Of a DNA stretch of 64,000 bases, positions 1-8,473 are shown piece after piece (positions within the stretch are counted from its first letter, which is position 1; every line of letters begins with the position of its first letter). This DNA comes from Kingella_B sp963529665 (GTDB lineage: Bacteria; Pseudomonadota; Gammaproteobacteria; Burkholderiales; Neisseriaceae). A program made the translations under genes and the position numbers. Under the pieces are notes generated by a model, which saw only the letters and a program-made list of their open reading frames with translations, made no database searches and had not been told where the DNA came from. The stretch spans positions 62,001-126,000 of the forward strand of contig CAUSAG010000003.1 in assembly GCA_963529665.1 (NCBI GenBank), given 5' to 3'.

Positions 1-663
1 TGTGAGCGCCTTGCCCAGCGGCGCGCCTGCGTGCAGGATTTTTTGCGTTTTGTCGCATTGGTGGGCGATAAGGCGGCGCAGTTGTGGGGTGATTTTGCCT
101 TGCGCGAGGTCTTGCTCGCTCACTTGAAATTTGGCGAGATCTTCTTGCGGCAGGTAAACGCGGTTTTTTTGCCAATCCAGCGCGATGTCTTGCCAAAAAT
201 TGATGAGTTGCAACGCGGTGCAGATGCCGTCGCTTTGGGCAATGTGATAAGGGTCGGTTGTGCCGTTAAGATGCAATACGATGCGCCCAACGGGATTGGC
301 GGAGCGGCGGGCGTAGTCAATCAGCTCGGCGAAGTTTTGATAGCGTGTTTTTTCGGTATCTTGCTGAAAGGCGGAGAGCAGGTCGTAGAAGGGTTTGAGT
401 GGGATTTGGAATGGGGCGATGGCTTCGCGGTTGAGCCGTTGCATCAGCGTGGTTTGCGGTGGCTGATTGGCGGCGATGCGATCTAGCTCGGCTTTGAGTG
501 CGGCTAATTGGGCTTGGCGCTCGGCTGGCGTGGCGTTGCCTTCGTCGGCGATGTCGTCGGCGGTGCGGGCAAAGGCGTAAACGGCGTGGATGGGGCGGCG
601 CAAACGGCGCGGTAGCAGGATGGAGCCGACGGGGAAGTTTTCGTAGTGGTTTGGGGTACTCAT
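1..663 (-). CDS. hpnC: Hydroxysqualene synthase HpnC, C-terminus cut by window edge
   Basis: Reading the minus strand from the ATG at 661-663 gives 221 codons open to the window edge. The protein is a squalene/phytoene synthase family member: an aspartate-rich motif DDIAD lies at residues 36-40 and the second motif NFWQDIALDWQKNR near residues 155-168. HpnC acts in the HpnCDE route, converting presqualene diphosphate to hydroxysqualene, a step to squalene and hopanoid-type lipids. The partner genes hpnD and hpnE may lie beyond position 1; they are not in the window. A weak AAGAAA ribosome site precedes the ATG. Family assignment is firm; choosing HpnC over HpnD rests on the motif wording. Confidence 0.85.
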   Translation of the reverse strand, partial: MSTPNHYENFPVGSILLPRRLRRPIHAVYAFARTADDIADEGNATPAERQAQLAALKAELDRIAANQPPQTTLMQRLNREAIAPFQIPLKPFYDLLSAFQQDTEKTRYQNFAELIDYARRSANPVGRIVLHLNGTTDPYHIAQSDGICTALQLINFWQDIALDWQKNRVYLPQEDLAKFQVSEQDLAQGKITPQLRRLIAHQCDKTQKILHAGAPLGKALT

Positions 664-740
664 GGTTTGGGTTTCTTGTTTTGGATGGATGTGTGCGAGA
701 GTTTCAGGCTGCCTTTGGAGATAAGGCAGCTTGAAAACAT

Positions 741-765
741 AAAACCCGATAAGCGTGTTATCGGG
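741..765 (-). terminator. Rho-independent terminator of dksA
   Basis: CCCGATAA and TTATCGGG arms (plus-strand 745-752 and 758-765) form an 8 bp stem with a 5-nt loop, followed on the minus strand by TTTT. It starts just 8 nt after the dksA stop codon. A degenerate DUS lies beside it. Confidence 0.8.
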
Positions 766-772
766 CAGGGAT

Positions 773-1192
773 TTAATCGGCAAATTGTTTTTTTAACCGC
801 TCGCGGCGTTCTTGCGCTTCTACGGATAGGGTTGCTGTGGGGCGGGCGAGCAGGCGTTTTAAGCCGATGGGTTCGCCTGTGTCGTGGCAGAAGCCGTATT
901 CGCCTTCGTCAATGGCGCGGATGGAGGCTTGGATTTTAGCAAGCAGTTTGCGTTCGCGGTCGCGGGCGCGCAGTTCTAGCGCGTATTCTTCTTCTTGACT
1001 GGCGCGGTCGGCAGGGTCGGCAGCGGATGCGGTGTCGTGTTGCATACGGTCGGTGGTGGCATCGGCTTTGTTGATGATTTCGTCTTGTTGCTTGGTGAGC
1101 AGATTGCGGAAAAATTCTAGATGCTGCGCGTTCATGTAATCATCTTCTGGGCCGTCCCATGCGATGATGTCTTTTTCGGTAAGCTTTGCCAT
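773..1192 (-). CDS. dksA: RNA polymerase-binding transcription factor DksA (one-cysteine form)
   Basis: 139 residues, full length. DksA binds the RNA polymerase secondary channel and with ppGpp tunes rRNA and amino-acid promoters. Visible features are the coiled-coil arms, the tip motif DPADRASQ at residues 59-66, and a zinc-finger region at 100-130 ending LLARPTATLSVEAQERRE. The usual four zinc cysteines are reduced to one: C102 remains, and the other positions read T105, S123 and A126. Such cysteine-poor DksA is known in some Proteobacteria and is thought not to need zinc. The start is set by an AAGGA ribosome site 6-8 nt upstream. A monocistronic unit with its own terminator. Confidence 0.96.
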   Translation of the reverse strand: MAKLTEKDIIAWDGPEDDYMNAQHLEFFRNLLTKQQDEIINKADATTDRMQHDTASAADPADRASQEEEYALELRARDRERKLLAKIQASIRAIDEGEYGFCHDTGEPIGLKRLLARPTATLSVEAQERRERLKKQFAD

Positions 1193-1364
1193 ATTTTTAT
1201 CCTTATATTCGTAAAGCGGTGAATTTTGAAGCGGCGCATAATATCATGTTTTCAAAATTGCTTGTGTGGTTTTTGGTGGTTTCATTTTGTATAATGGATT
1301 TTTCTGTTGTTTTATGCTTTTCAGGCTGCCTAAATGGCTTTTTTGTATCTTTTTGGAGAATTTA

Positions 1365-2075
1365 ATGATGTTTAAAAAACTGGCTTTGTTGGCAATTTTA
1401 GGTTTGGCTGCGCCTGCGATGGCGGAGGAATTGCATTACAACGTGGTGGAATTTTCGGAAAGCGCGGGCGTGCGCGTGCCAAATGACACGATGTCGGTTA
1501 CGCTGCGAGTGGTGGAATCGGGTGCTTCGCGCGAGGCGGTGAGCAACAAGGTTACCAAGCGCGTAAATGCGGTATTGGCTCGAGCGAAAGGCAATCAGGC
1601 GTTTGAAGTGGAATCGGGCAGCCGCAGCGTTTATCCCGAATATGATGAAAAACGCGTGGGGATTAAGGGCTGGACGGATTCGGCGGATATTTTGGTGAAA
1701 AGTACGGATTTTGCGGCGCTGAGCAAGCTGGTGGCAGATAGCCAGCAAGATGCGATGCTGGGCGATGTGTCGTTTAGCGTGTCGCCGAAAAAATATGCGG
1801 CGGCGGTGGACGAGGCAAGCGAGCAGGCGTTGCGTTCGTTTCGCACGCGGGCGCAGAAGGTGAGCCGCACGCTGGGGTTTTCAAATTACAAGATTGTGCG
1901 CGTGGAATTGCATCAGTCGTTTGAAAATGGGGATGAGGGCGCGATGGCGGAAGCGATGCCTGCAATGGGCATGATGCGCAGAGCTAAGGCAATGGATGCG
2001 GCTGTGCCGATGGATTTGAACGCGGGCATGCGCACGGTGCGCCAAACGATACGCGGTTCGGTGCAGATGCAATAA
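1365..2075 (+). CDS. Periplasmic SIMPL (DUF541) domain protein
   Basis: 236 residues. The signal peptide (MMFKKLALLAILGLAAPAMA, cut before EE) predicts export to the periplasm. The rest is a SIMPL/DUF541 domain with the usual repeated beta-alpha pattern: SVTLRVVESGASREAVSNKV near the front and a conserved RAQKVSRTLGFSNYKIVRVE in the second half. Members of this family (YggE, BP26) are linked to oxidative stress or have unknown roles; no enzymatic function is visible. The reading frame extends upstream to 1266, but GGAGA at 1355-1359 favours the ATG at 1365 or the adjacent ATG at 1368. A TATAAT box lies at 1290-1295, without a good -35. Confidence 0.85.
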   Translation: MMFKKLALLAILGLAAPAMAEELHYNVVEFSESAGVRVPNDTMSVTLRVVESGASREAVSNKVTKRVNAVLARAKGNQAFEVESGSRSVYPEYDEKRVGIKGWTDSADILVKSTDFAALSKLVADSQQDAMLGDVSFSVSPKKYAAAVDEASEQALRSFRTRAQKVSRTLGFSNYKIVRVELHQSFENGDEGAMAEAMPAMGMMRRAKAMDAAVPMDLNAGMRTVRQTIRGSVQMQ

Positions 2076-2077
2076 GC

Positions 2078-2115
2078 GTTTTCAGGCTGCCTGTGGGAAT
2101 GGGCAGCCTGAAAAG
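2078..2115 (+). terminator. Inverted DUS pair acting as terminator
   Basis: TTTTCAGGCTGCC and its complement GGCAGCCTGAAAA form a hairpin ten bases after the SIMPL gene. The A and T runs on both sides make it usable from either direction. Confidence 0.75.
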
Positions 2116-2189
2116 TTTGTGGGCGGGGATTTTGCGTGCGCGGGATACGCGGTTGTTAATGTGAACATTAAATAAAAATATAAGCAAAA

Positions 2190-2223
2190 CAAAAACGACG
2201 CTGTTGTGAACAAGCGTCGTTTT
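2190..2223 (-). terminator. Terminator downstream of tRNA-Ser
   Basis: ACGACGCT (2195-2202) and AGCGTCGT (2213-2220) form an 8 bp stem; on the minus strand it is followed by TTTTTG. It lies 9 nt past the tRNA 3' end. Confidence 0.8.
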
Positions 2224-2228
2224 ATATT

Positions 2229-2322
2229 TGGCGGAGTAAGAGGGATTCGAACCCTCGATGCAGGTTTAAGCCCACATGCACCCTTAGCAGGGGTGTGCCT
2301 TCAGCCTCTCAGCCATTACTCC
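2229..2322 (-). tRNA. tRNA-Ser (anticodon GCT)
   Basis: On the minus strand a 94-nt class II tRNA with encoded CCA. The acceptor arms GGAGTAA (plus-strand 2316-2322) and TTACTCC (2233-2239) pair, with discriminator G at 2232. The anticodon GCT at 2286-2288 sits between CACCC and GGGTG. A long variable arm and a T arm with GGTTCGAATCC are present. It reads the serine codons AGC and AGU. Confidence 0.97.
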
Positions 2323-2403
2323 AAGAAGGAAAGTGCGCGATGATATAGATGTGGTTAAGTTTTGTCAATATTGATGGGATGGTTTCGGGAGATTGGGTTG
2401 TTT

Positions 2404-2892
2404 TTATTGTAGAAATTTTCGCATGAGCATGCAGCGGGTGGCGACGTGTTGGTTAAACGGCATGATGGCTTCGCCAAGCGCTTCGTAGCCGTTTAGGGCG
2501 TAGAAATTAACGGAATTCATGGAAGCATAGAGTTTGAGCACGCTTAAATTGGCGGCAATGCTGAGTTTTTCGGCGCGTTGTAGCATGGCTGTGCCTAAGC
2601 CGTTGTTTTGCAAGAAGGGGTGGACATAGAGCGCGTCTAGTAGAGCTTCTTGGGTGTCCAGCAGGAAGAAGCCGCTGATGCGGTTTTTGTATTCAATCAC
2701 CCACATGGTTTTGTGGGGATTATCTAGCGCGGCGGCGTAGCCATTGGGGTTGAGCTGGCTGAGCCATGCGTCTAGGATTTCTTGGTTGTAGCTTTTGATG
2801 CAGGTGTGGCGCACGGATAGGCGATGTAGCTCGTAGATGGTGTTGCAGTCTTCGTGTTTGGCGGGGCGCAGGTGGGTGATGAGGGGATTCAT
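2404..2892 (-). CDS. GNAT family N-acetyltransferase
   Basis: 162 residues with a GNAT fold. Motif A reads ALYVHPFLQNNGLGTAML near residues 88-105, where QNNGLGTA is the acetyl-CoA pyrophosphate loop; motif B contains NFYALNGYEALGE near 130-142. The substrate cannot be told from sequence; the family includes peptide, amine and antibiotic acetylating enzymes. There is no convincing ribosome site before the ATG. It is convergent with nothing and shares its strand with the downstream tRNA-Ser. Confidence 0.8.
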   Translation of the reverse strand: MNPLITHLRPAKHEDCNTIYELHRLSVRHTCIKSYNQEILDAWLSQLNPNGYAAALDNPHKTMWVIEYKNRISGFFLLDTQEALLDALYVHPFLQNNGLGTAMLQRAEKLSIAANLSVLKLYASMNSVNFYALNGYEALGEAIMPFNQHVATRCMLMRKFLQ

Positions 2893-2964
2893 GGCGATGT
2901 TTGGGGATATATAGGCGGGGGAGCGAGCTTTGTGGCTTGGGTTTTTCAGGCTGCCTTTGCATAG

Positions 2965-2998
2965 GCAAAGCAGGCATCTTTATCGCAAGATGCCTGCT
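2965..2998 (-). terminator. Probable terminator of the polyamine-binding protein gene
   Basis: AGCAGGCATCTT (2969-2980) and AAGATGCCTGCT (2987-2998) form a perfect 12 bp stem with a 6-nt loop just after the stop codon of the gene at 3010-4158. The T run beyond it is short (TTTG), so efficiency is uncertain. Confidence 0.6.
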
Positions 2999-3009
2999 GT
3001 TGGGTGGGT

Positions 3010-4158
3010 TTAGCGTTTGGTTTTTAGGTTGAGCCAAAGCTGGGTTTGCAGTTTAACGGTTTCGGGTGTTTTGGGTAGCACCACAAAGCTGTTGGCTTTG
3101 GTTTCTGCGCTTGGGAAGATGGAAGGGTCGTCGGCAAGCGTTTTGTCCATCAGGGCGCGCGCGCCTTGGCTGGCGGGGGCGTAGGTTACAAAATTGCCGT
3201 TTTTGGCGGCGACTTTGGCATCGAGCGTGTAGTTGATGTATTTATGCGCGTTGGCAATGTTTTTGGCATCTTTGGGAATCATAAACGAATCAATCCAGAT
3301 GCCTACTCCTGTTTTTGGGGTGAGCACTTGGATGTCGTTGTTGCCGATTTCGGCGGCGCGGCGTTTGGCGATGTTCAAATCGCCGCCGTAGCCGATGGCA
3401 ACGCATAAATTGCCTTGCGCGAGATTGTTGATGTAGCCAGACGAGCTGAACAGGCGCACGTCATGGCGTACTTTGCGCATGGTTTCGGCGGCGGCTTCTA
3501 AATCGGCTTTGTCGTTGCTGTTGGGGTCTTTGCCGATGTATTTGAGCACGAGCGGAAATTGTTCGGTGGGGCTGTCAAAAAAGCTGATGCCGCAGTGTTT
3601 GAGTTTGCTGGTGTATTCGGGGTTGAACACCAAATCCCATTCGTTTTCGGGCAATTGGTCGCTGCCAAGAGCTTTGGCGACGAGTTTTTTGTTGATGGCT
3701 AGGGTGTTGATGCCCCAAAAATAGGGCACGGCGTATTTATTGCCCGGATCCACTTGCGCCATCATTTTCAGCAGCTCGGGGTCTATGTTGTTGTAGTTGG
3801 GGATTTGGCTTTTGTCTATTTCTTGATATGCGCCTGCGTGGATTTGTCGTCCGATGTTGGCAATGGATGGGGCAACTAGGTCAAAGCCTGATTTGCCCGT
3901 TAAAACTTTGGCTTCCAATACTTCGTTGCTGTCGTAAAACGCTTGGGTTACTTCAACTGAATTGTTTTTTTCAAATTCGGCGATGGTGTCGGGATCAACA
4001 TAGTCTGACCAAATATAAAGATTCAGTTGGCTGGTGGGGGCGTTGGTCTTTTGCGCGGATTCGGACGCGACAGCAGCCGACTGGTCTTGGTTGTCCGAAC
4101 CGCTGCATGCACCCAAAAACAGAGCGGCGAGCATGCTAACAAGCAGGGTTTTGTTCAT
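3010..4158 (-). CDS. Polyamine ABC transporter substrate-binding lipoprotein (PotD/PotF family)
   Basis: 382 residues. A lipoprotein signal ends in LGAC (Cys18), so the protein is anchored to a membrane and faces the periplasm. The mature part starts after a Ser/Ala-rich linker with LNLYIWSDYVDPDTIAEF, the hallmark opening of the spermidine/putrescine-binding family. AGGAAA upstream sets the start. The ATPase and permease genes that would complete the importer are not next to it, so it must work with a transporter encoded elsewhere. Whether putrescine or spermidine is preferred cannot be read off. Confidence 0.88.
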   Translation of the reverse strand: MNKTLLVSMLAALFLGACSGSDNQDQSAAVASESAQKTNAPTSQLNLYIWSDYVDPDTIAEFEKNNSVEVTQAFYDSNEVLEAKVLTGKSGFDLVAPSIANIGRQIHAGAYQEIDKSQIPNYNNIDPELLKMMAQVDPGNKYAVPYFWGINTLAINKKLVAKALGSDQLPENEWDLVFNPEYTSKLKHCGISFFDSPTEQFPLVLKYIGKDPNSNDKADLEAAAETMRKVRHDVRLFSSSGYINNLAQGNLCVAIGYGGDLNIAKRRAAEIGNNDIQVLTPKTGVGIWIDSFMIPKDAKNIANAHKYINYTLDAKVAAKNGNFVTYAPASQGARALMDKTLADDPSIFPSAETKANSFVVLPKTPETVKLQTQLWLNLKTKR

Positions 4159-4332
4159 ATTGTTTCCTAAAATAAAAAGAGCGCGGTTTTACGCACGCGC
4201 AGGGTAAATAACAAGGCCGTAAAAACAGGCGCGATTAAACGAAAAAACAAGGGGCAACGCAAGCGATTTTTCGCATCTTGCGCCGATTATTTTAGAGCGC
4301 TTTACCAAGCCCACAAAGCAGCCGCTTTCGGG

Positions 4333-4399
4333 TACAATCCGCCATCACTTTGTTTACCATTTTCAGGCTGCCCCAGCTCGCAAAGGCAGCCTGAAAACC
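4333..4399 (+). promoter_or_regulatory. glnS -10 box followed by a DUS hairpin in the leader
   Basis: TACAAT at 4333-4338 is a plausible -10 element (no clear -35). Between it and the glnS start lies a full inverted DUS pair, TTTTCAGGCTGCC then GGCAGCCTGAAAA (about 4361-4399), followed by a T-rich run. If transcription starts after the TACAAT, the hairpin is in the 5' untranslated leader. Confidence 0.45.
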
Positions 4400-4418
4400 A
4401 TTTTTTAAGAGACACACC

Positions 4419-6113
4419 ATGCTAACCAAAGACCAATTCGCCGATAACCACTTTATCCGCACGCTGATTGAAGACGATCTCAAAACAGGCAAACACACCG
4501 CCATTCAAACCCGCTTTCCACCCGAGCCCAACGGCTATCTGCACATCGGGCACGCCAAATCCATCTGCTTGAATTTCGGCTTGGCATACGTTTTTGACGG
4601 GCAATGCAATCTGCGCTTTGACGACACCAATCCCGAAAAAGAAAGCGACGAATACGTTAATTCCATCAAAGAAGACGTTCAATGGCTGGGTTTCCATTGG
4701 CAAGGCGAGCCGCGCTTTGCTTCCAATTATTTTGACCAATTATTTGATTACGCCGTTGGTTTAATTAAAGACGGCAAAGCCTATGTGGACGATCTTACGC
4801 CCGAAGAAATGCGCGAATACCGCGGCACGCTCACCGAGCCTGGCAAAAACAGCCCCTATCGCGACCGCAGCGTGGAAGAAAATCTGGATTTGTTTTACCA
4901 AATGCGCGATGGTGCGTTCCCCGACGGCAGCAAAACCCTGCGCCTGAAAATTGACATGGCAGCAGGCAATGTGAACCTGCGCGACCCCGTGATTTACCGC
5001 ATCCGCCGCGCGCATCACCACAACACGGGCGACAAATGGTGCATCTATCCGATGTATGACTACACGCATTGCGTGTCCGATGCGATTGAAGGCATCACCC
5101 ATTCTTTGTGCACGCTGGAATTTGAAGCGCATCGTCCGTTGTATGACTGGGTGTTGGACAATATCCCTGCGCCTAGCCCCGTGCGCCCGCATCAATACGA
5201 ATTCTCGCGCTTGGAATTGCTGTATTCCATCACATCAAAACGCAAGCTCAACCAATTGGTGAGCGAAGGGCATGTGAGCGGCTGGGACGATCCGCGCATG
5301 CCGACCATTTCGGGGATGCGCCGCCGTGGCTACACGCCCGAAGGCTTGCGCCTGTTTGCTAAACGTGCGGGCATTTCCAAATCGGAAAACGTGGTGGACA
5401 TGAGCGTGCTGGAAGGCGCGATTCGTGAAGAATTGGAAAACACCGCGCCGCGCCTGATGGCGGTGTTAAACCCGATTAAGGTTACGATTACCAATTTTCA
5501 GGCTGCCCCAACCGCCAGCCGTAGCGCGCCGTTCCATCCGAACAACGAAGCCTTTGGCGCGCGCGAAATCCCCATCAGCCCCACGATTTATATTGAAGCA
5601 GACGATTTTGCCGAAGAGCCGCCCAAGGGCTGGAAACGCTTAACGCTGGGCGGCGAAGTGCGCCTGCGCCACAGCTATGTGATGCGTTGCGATGAAGTGG
5701 TGAAAGACGAAAACGGCAAAACTGTGGAACTCAAATGCACGATAGACCACGACACGCTGGGCAAAAACCCCGAAGGGCGCAAAGTGAAAGGCGTGATTCA
5801 TTGGGTGTCTGCCGAGCATGCCACGCCGATTACTGTGCGGCTGTATGACCGCTTGTTTACGGTGGAGCGCCCCGATGCGGTGCGCGGCGACGATGGCGAA
5901 TATCTGCCGTTTACCGATTTTCTCAACCCCGATTCGGTGCGCGAAATCACCGCTTATGCCGAAAGCGCGGTGAACGATTTGCCACCCGAAAGCCATTGGC
6001 AGTTTGAGCGCATCGGCTATTTTGTTACCGACCGTTATGACCATAAAACAGGGCAACAGCCTGTGTTTAACCGCACGGTGGGGCTGAAAGATACTTGGCA
6101 AGCCAAGGCGTAA
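4419..6113 (+). CDS. glnS: Glutaminyl-tRNA synthetase
   Basis: 564 residues, the normal length. It charges tRNA-Gln with glutamine in the cytoplasm. The class I signature HIGH is at residues 42-45 inside PPEPNGYLHIGHAKS, and the second signature appears as TSKRKL near residue 271. The C-terminal anticodon-binding beta-barrels are complete (LRHSYVMRCDEVVKDENGK). An in-frame DUS encodes FQAAP near residue 364, in the link between catalytic and anticodon domains. Two inverted DUS pairs follow the stop codon. Confidence 0.97.
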   Translation: MLTKDQFADNHFIRTLIEDDLKTGKHTAIQTRFPPEPNGYLHIGHAKSICLNFGLAYVFDGQCNLRFDDTNPEKESDEYVNSIKEDVQWLGFHWQGEPRFASNYFDQLFDYAVGLIKDGKAYVDDLTPEEMREYRGTLTEPGKNSPYRDRSVEENLDLFYQMRDGAFPDGSKTLRLKIDMAAGNVNLRDPVIYRIRRAHHHNTGDKWCIYPMYDYTHCVSDAIEGITHSLCTLEFEAHRPLYDWVLDNIPAPSPVRPHQYEFSRLELLYSITSKRKLNQLVSEGHVSGWDDPRMPTISGMRRRGYTPEGLRLFAKRAGISKSENVVDMSVLEGAIREELENTAPRLMAVLNPIKVTITNFQAAPTASRSAPFHPNNEAFGAREIPISPTIYIEADDFAEEPPKGWKRLTLGGEVRLRHSYVMRCDEVVKDENGKTVELKCTIDHDTLGKNPEGRKVKGVIHWVSAEHATPITVRLYDRLFTVERPDAVRGDDGEYLPFTDFLNPDSVREITAYAESAVNDLPPESHWQFERIGYFVTDRYDHKTGQQPVFNRTVGLKDTWQAKA

Positions 6114-6130
6114 TCATCCGAAGTATGAAG

Positions 6131-6170
6131 TTTCAGGCTGCCCAGGGAACGGCAGAGGCAGCCTGAAAAC
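6131..6170 (+). terminator. glnS terminator (inverted DUS pair)
   Basis: TTTCAGGCTGCC and GGCAGCCTGAAA facing each other, 17 nt after the glnS stop. A second inverted pair follows at 6214-6255. Confidence 0.7.
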
Positions 6171-6265
6171 GCCATCAACCCCATCTCCTTCTTTTTCAAA
6201 ACATACCAATCCTATTTTCAGGCTGCCCCTGTTGCACCATTAGGCAGCCTGAAACCCATAGCCAA

Positions 6266-6880
6266 ATGCTCTCCATCCAACTCATCAACCATCTCCTGTC
6301 GCACAACCCCGAAGTCTGCGCCCAGCTCGCAGGCTACAACGGCATCACCATCGCCCTGCAAACAGGCAGCCTGAACATCATCGGGCGCATCAACGCCCAA
6401 GGCTTGCTAGAACCCACCCAACAAAGCCCCAGCAGCACCATCATCCTGCACAACGACGCTCTGCCCAACATCCTGCGCGGCACGATGCCCCAGTTCAGCG
6501 ATATCGCCATAGAAGGCGACACCACCATCGGCATCAACCTGCTATCCTGTTGTAGCCAACTGCGCTACACGCCGCAGCAAGATTTGCAACGCATCTTCGG
6601 CGCAGACCAAGCCCACACGCTGGCGCAAAAAGCCCAGCAAATCAGGCAAACCCTGCAAAACATCGGGCAATTTTTCCGTTCTAACTCCGTTGAAACTTTC
6701 GGTTTTCAGGCTGCCGCAAACAGCCCCAGCAGCCCAATCAATCAAGAGCAATACAGCCAACTCGCCAACCAGCTGAACGACTGCCAACAGCAGCTTAGCA
6801 ACCTGCAACGCCAAATAGAACACACCAACCGCCGCTTAGACAGCCTAGAACGCAAAATGCGCGACTACGATGTAGATTAA
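6266..6880 (+). CDS. ubiJ: SCP2-domain ubiquinone biosynthesis accessory factor, UbiJ-like
   Basis: 204 residues. The N-terminal 100 residues (MLSIQLINHLLSHNPEVCAQ, then the RINAQGLLEP to DIAIEGDTTIG stretch) match an SCP2 lipid-binding domain as in UbiJ. The C-terminal 45 residues form a heptad-rich helix (LANQLNDCQQQLSNLQRQIE), again as in UbiJ. UbiJ holds hydrophobic ubiquinone intermediates for the Ubi enzymes. An in-frame DUS encodes FGFQAAANS between the two parts. It is not beside ubiE or ubiB as in E. coli, so the assignment is from domain order only. Confidence 0.65.
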   Translation: MLSIQLINHLLSHNPEVCAQLAGYNGITIALQTGSLNIIGRINAQGLLEPTQQSPSSTIILHNDALPNILRGTMPQFSDIAIEGDTTIGINLLSCCSQLRYTPQQDLQRIFGADQAHTLAQKAQQIRQTLQNIGQFFRSNSVETFGFQAAANSPSSPINQEQYSQLANQLNDCQQQLSNLQRQIEHTNRRLDSLERKMRDYDVD

Positions 6881-6956
6881 GGCAGCCTGAAAACCACCAA
6901 GCGCCCAAATCAGCCCTTTTTACCATAAAACGCGCCGTTTACACCATACTCGCCAA

Positions 6957-6991
6957 CAAGATGCCCCTATCATCCGCATCTTGTTTTTTTA
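6957..6991 (+). terminator. Rho-independent terminator between ubiJ and rclA
   Basis: CAAGATGC (6957-6964) and GCATCTTG (6976-6983) form an 8 bp stem followed by seven T. It ends only 15 nt before the rclA start codon, so it could end the ubiJ transcript or act as an attenuator in an rclA leader. Confidence 0.75.
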
Positions 6992-7005
6992 TTTTGGAGA
7001 CCACC

Positions 7006-8325
7006 ATGCACACGCAAAATCTCATCATCGGCTTTGGCAAAGCAGGCAAAACGCTGGCCGCCGATTTAGCCAACAACGGGCAATCCGTTGTTTTAGTAGA
7101 ACAAAACGAACAAATGTATGGCGGAACGTGCATCAACATCGGCTGCATTCCCAGCAAAAAATTATTGGTGGAAGGCGCGAAGCAGCACGATTTTCAGGCT
7201 GCCATGCAAGCCAAAAACAGCCTAATCCCCAAGCTGCGCGCCGCCAATTTCGCCAAATTGGACAACATGGCAAACGTGCAAGTGATCCACGCCCAAGCCC
7301 AGTTTCAAGATGAGCACACCGTTATCCTGCGCGGCGCACAAGGCGAGCAAACCATCCACGCTGAGCGCATTTTCATCAACACAGGCGCAACGTCTAATCC
7401 GCTTAACGTTGCAGGCGCAGACCATCCGCGCGTACATTACAGCACCGAAATGCTGTCGCTTGCCGAACGCCCCGAGCGGTTGGTGATTATTGGTGGCGGT
7501 TATATTTCTCTGGAATTTGCCTTTATGTATCAACAATTTGGTAGCCAAGTTACCATTTTAGACAACAGCGCCGTGTTCCTGCCGCGCGAAGACCGCGACA
7601 TCGCCGAAGAAATGCTGCGCGTGTTAAACAGCCGCCAAATCAACGTGTTGCCAAGCGTGCAAACCACCGCCTTTGTAGAACAAGGCGACAGCGTGCTGGT
7701 GCAAACCAACCAAGGCGAATTTGCCGCCGATGCCGTGTTGGTGGCGATTGGACGGCATCCCAACACCGCCGCGCTCGCGCTGGAAAACGCAGGCATCGCC
7801 ACCACCGAACGCGGCTTTATCGCCACCGATGAACAATGCCGCGTGATCGGAAAAGCGCACATTTGGGCGATGGGCGACGTGGCGGGCAGCCCCATGTTTA
7901 CCTACATTTCGTTGGACGATTACCGCATTGTACGCGACCAACTGCTTGGCAATGGCACGCGCAGCCGCGACGACCGCGCCACTTTCCCCACCACCACTTT
8001 CACCGAGCCGCCGCTGTCGCACATCGGCATGACCGAAACCGCCGCCGCGCAATCGGGGCGCAGCTATAAAGTGCTGAAACTGAAAGCCGAAGCCATCCCC
8101 AAAGCCAAAATTTTGGGACAAACCGATGGCTTGCTCAAAGCGATTGTGGACAGCGAAAGCGGCGAAATTCTCGGCGTAACCCTGTTTTGCGCCGAATCGC
8201 ACGAAATCATCAACCTGTTCAAAATGGCGATAGACCATAAAATCCCCGCCAGCTACATCAAAAACCAAATTTTCACCCATCCCACCATTGCCGAAGGGTT
8301 GAACGATTTGTTTGCCGCCGCCTAA
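7006..8325 (+). CDS. rclA: RclA-like FAD-dependent disulfide oxidoreductase
   Basis: 439 residues. The opening LIIGFGKAGKTLAADLANNG is an FAD-binding Rossmann motif with the unusual GFGKAGKT loop characteristic of RclA. The redox pair C42-x4-C47 lies in GGTCINIGCIPSKKLL, the second nucleotide loop is IIGGGYISLEFA, and the C-terminal HPTIAEG provides the catalytic histidine. RclA is a flavin enzyme that reduces Cu(II) and protects against hypochlorous acid. The start at 7006 is chosen because TTGGAGA lies 5 nt upstream; the frame opens earlier at 6961 inside the terminator. An in-frame DUS encodes FQAAMQ. No rclR regulator is nearby. Confidence 0.88.
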   Translation: MHTQNLIIGFGKAGKTLAADLANNGQSVVLVEQNEQMYGGTCINIGCIPSKKLLVEGAKQHDFQAAMQAKNSLIPKLRAANFAKLDNMANVQVIHAQAQFQDEHTVILRGAQGEQTIHAERIFINTGATSNPLNVAGADHPRVHYSTEMLSLAERPERLVIIGGGYISLEFAFMYQQFGSQVTILDNSAVFLPREDRDIAEEMLRVLNSRQINVLPSVQTTAFVEQGDSVLVQTNQGEFAADAVLVAIGRHPNTAALALENAGIATTERGFIATDEQCRVIGKAHIWAMGDVAGSPMFTYISLDDYRIVRDQLLGNGTRSRDDRATFPTTTFTEPPLSHIGMTETAAAQSGRSYKVLKLKAEAIPKAKILGQTDGLLKAIVDSESGEILGVTLFCAESHEIINLFKMAIDHKIPASYIKNQIFTHPTIAEGLNDLFAAA

Positions 8326-8356
8326 ACAGCCATCACGGCATAGTTTGGCGCGCTTA

Positions 8357-8404
8357 AAAAGGCAGCCTGAAAACGAGTATCCGCCCGTTTTCAGGCTGCC
8401 TTTT
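8357..8404 (+). terminator. rclA terminator: 19 bp inverted DUS pair
   Basis: AAAAGGCAGCCTGAAAACG (8357-8375) and its exact complement (8386-8404) make a 19 bp stem with a 10-nt loop, ending in TTTT. It is a clear example of the inverted DUS terminators that punctuate the whole window. Confidence 0.85.
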
Positions 8405-8473
8405 GGCGTTGTTCTCAGGTATCATTGCGTGGCTTGTTATTCTGTTTTTCGGCAGCCTGAAAAGGAAAAAACC

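Noticed and set aside
31..486. 151-codon plus-strand frame at the start
   Set aside because: It lies opposite hpnC, whose minus-strand frame has clear squalene synthase motifs.
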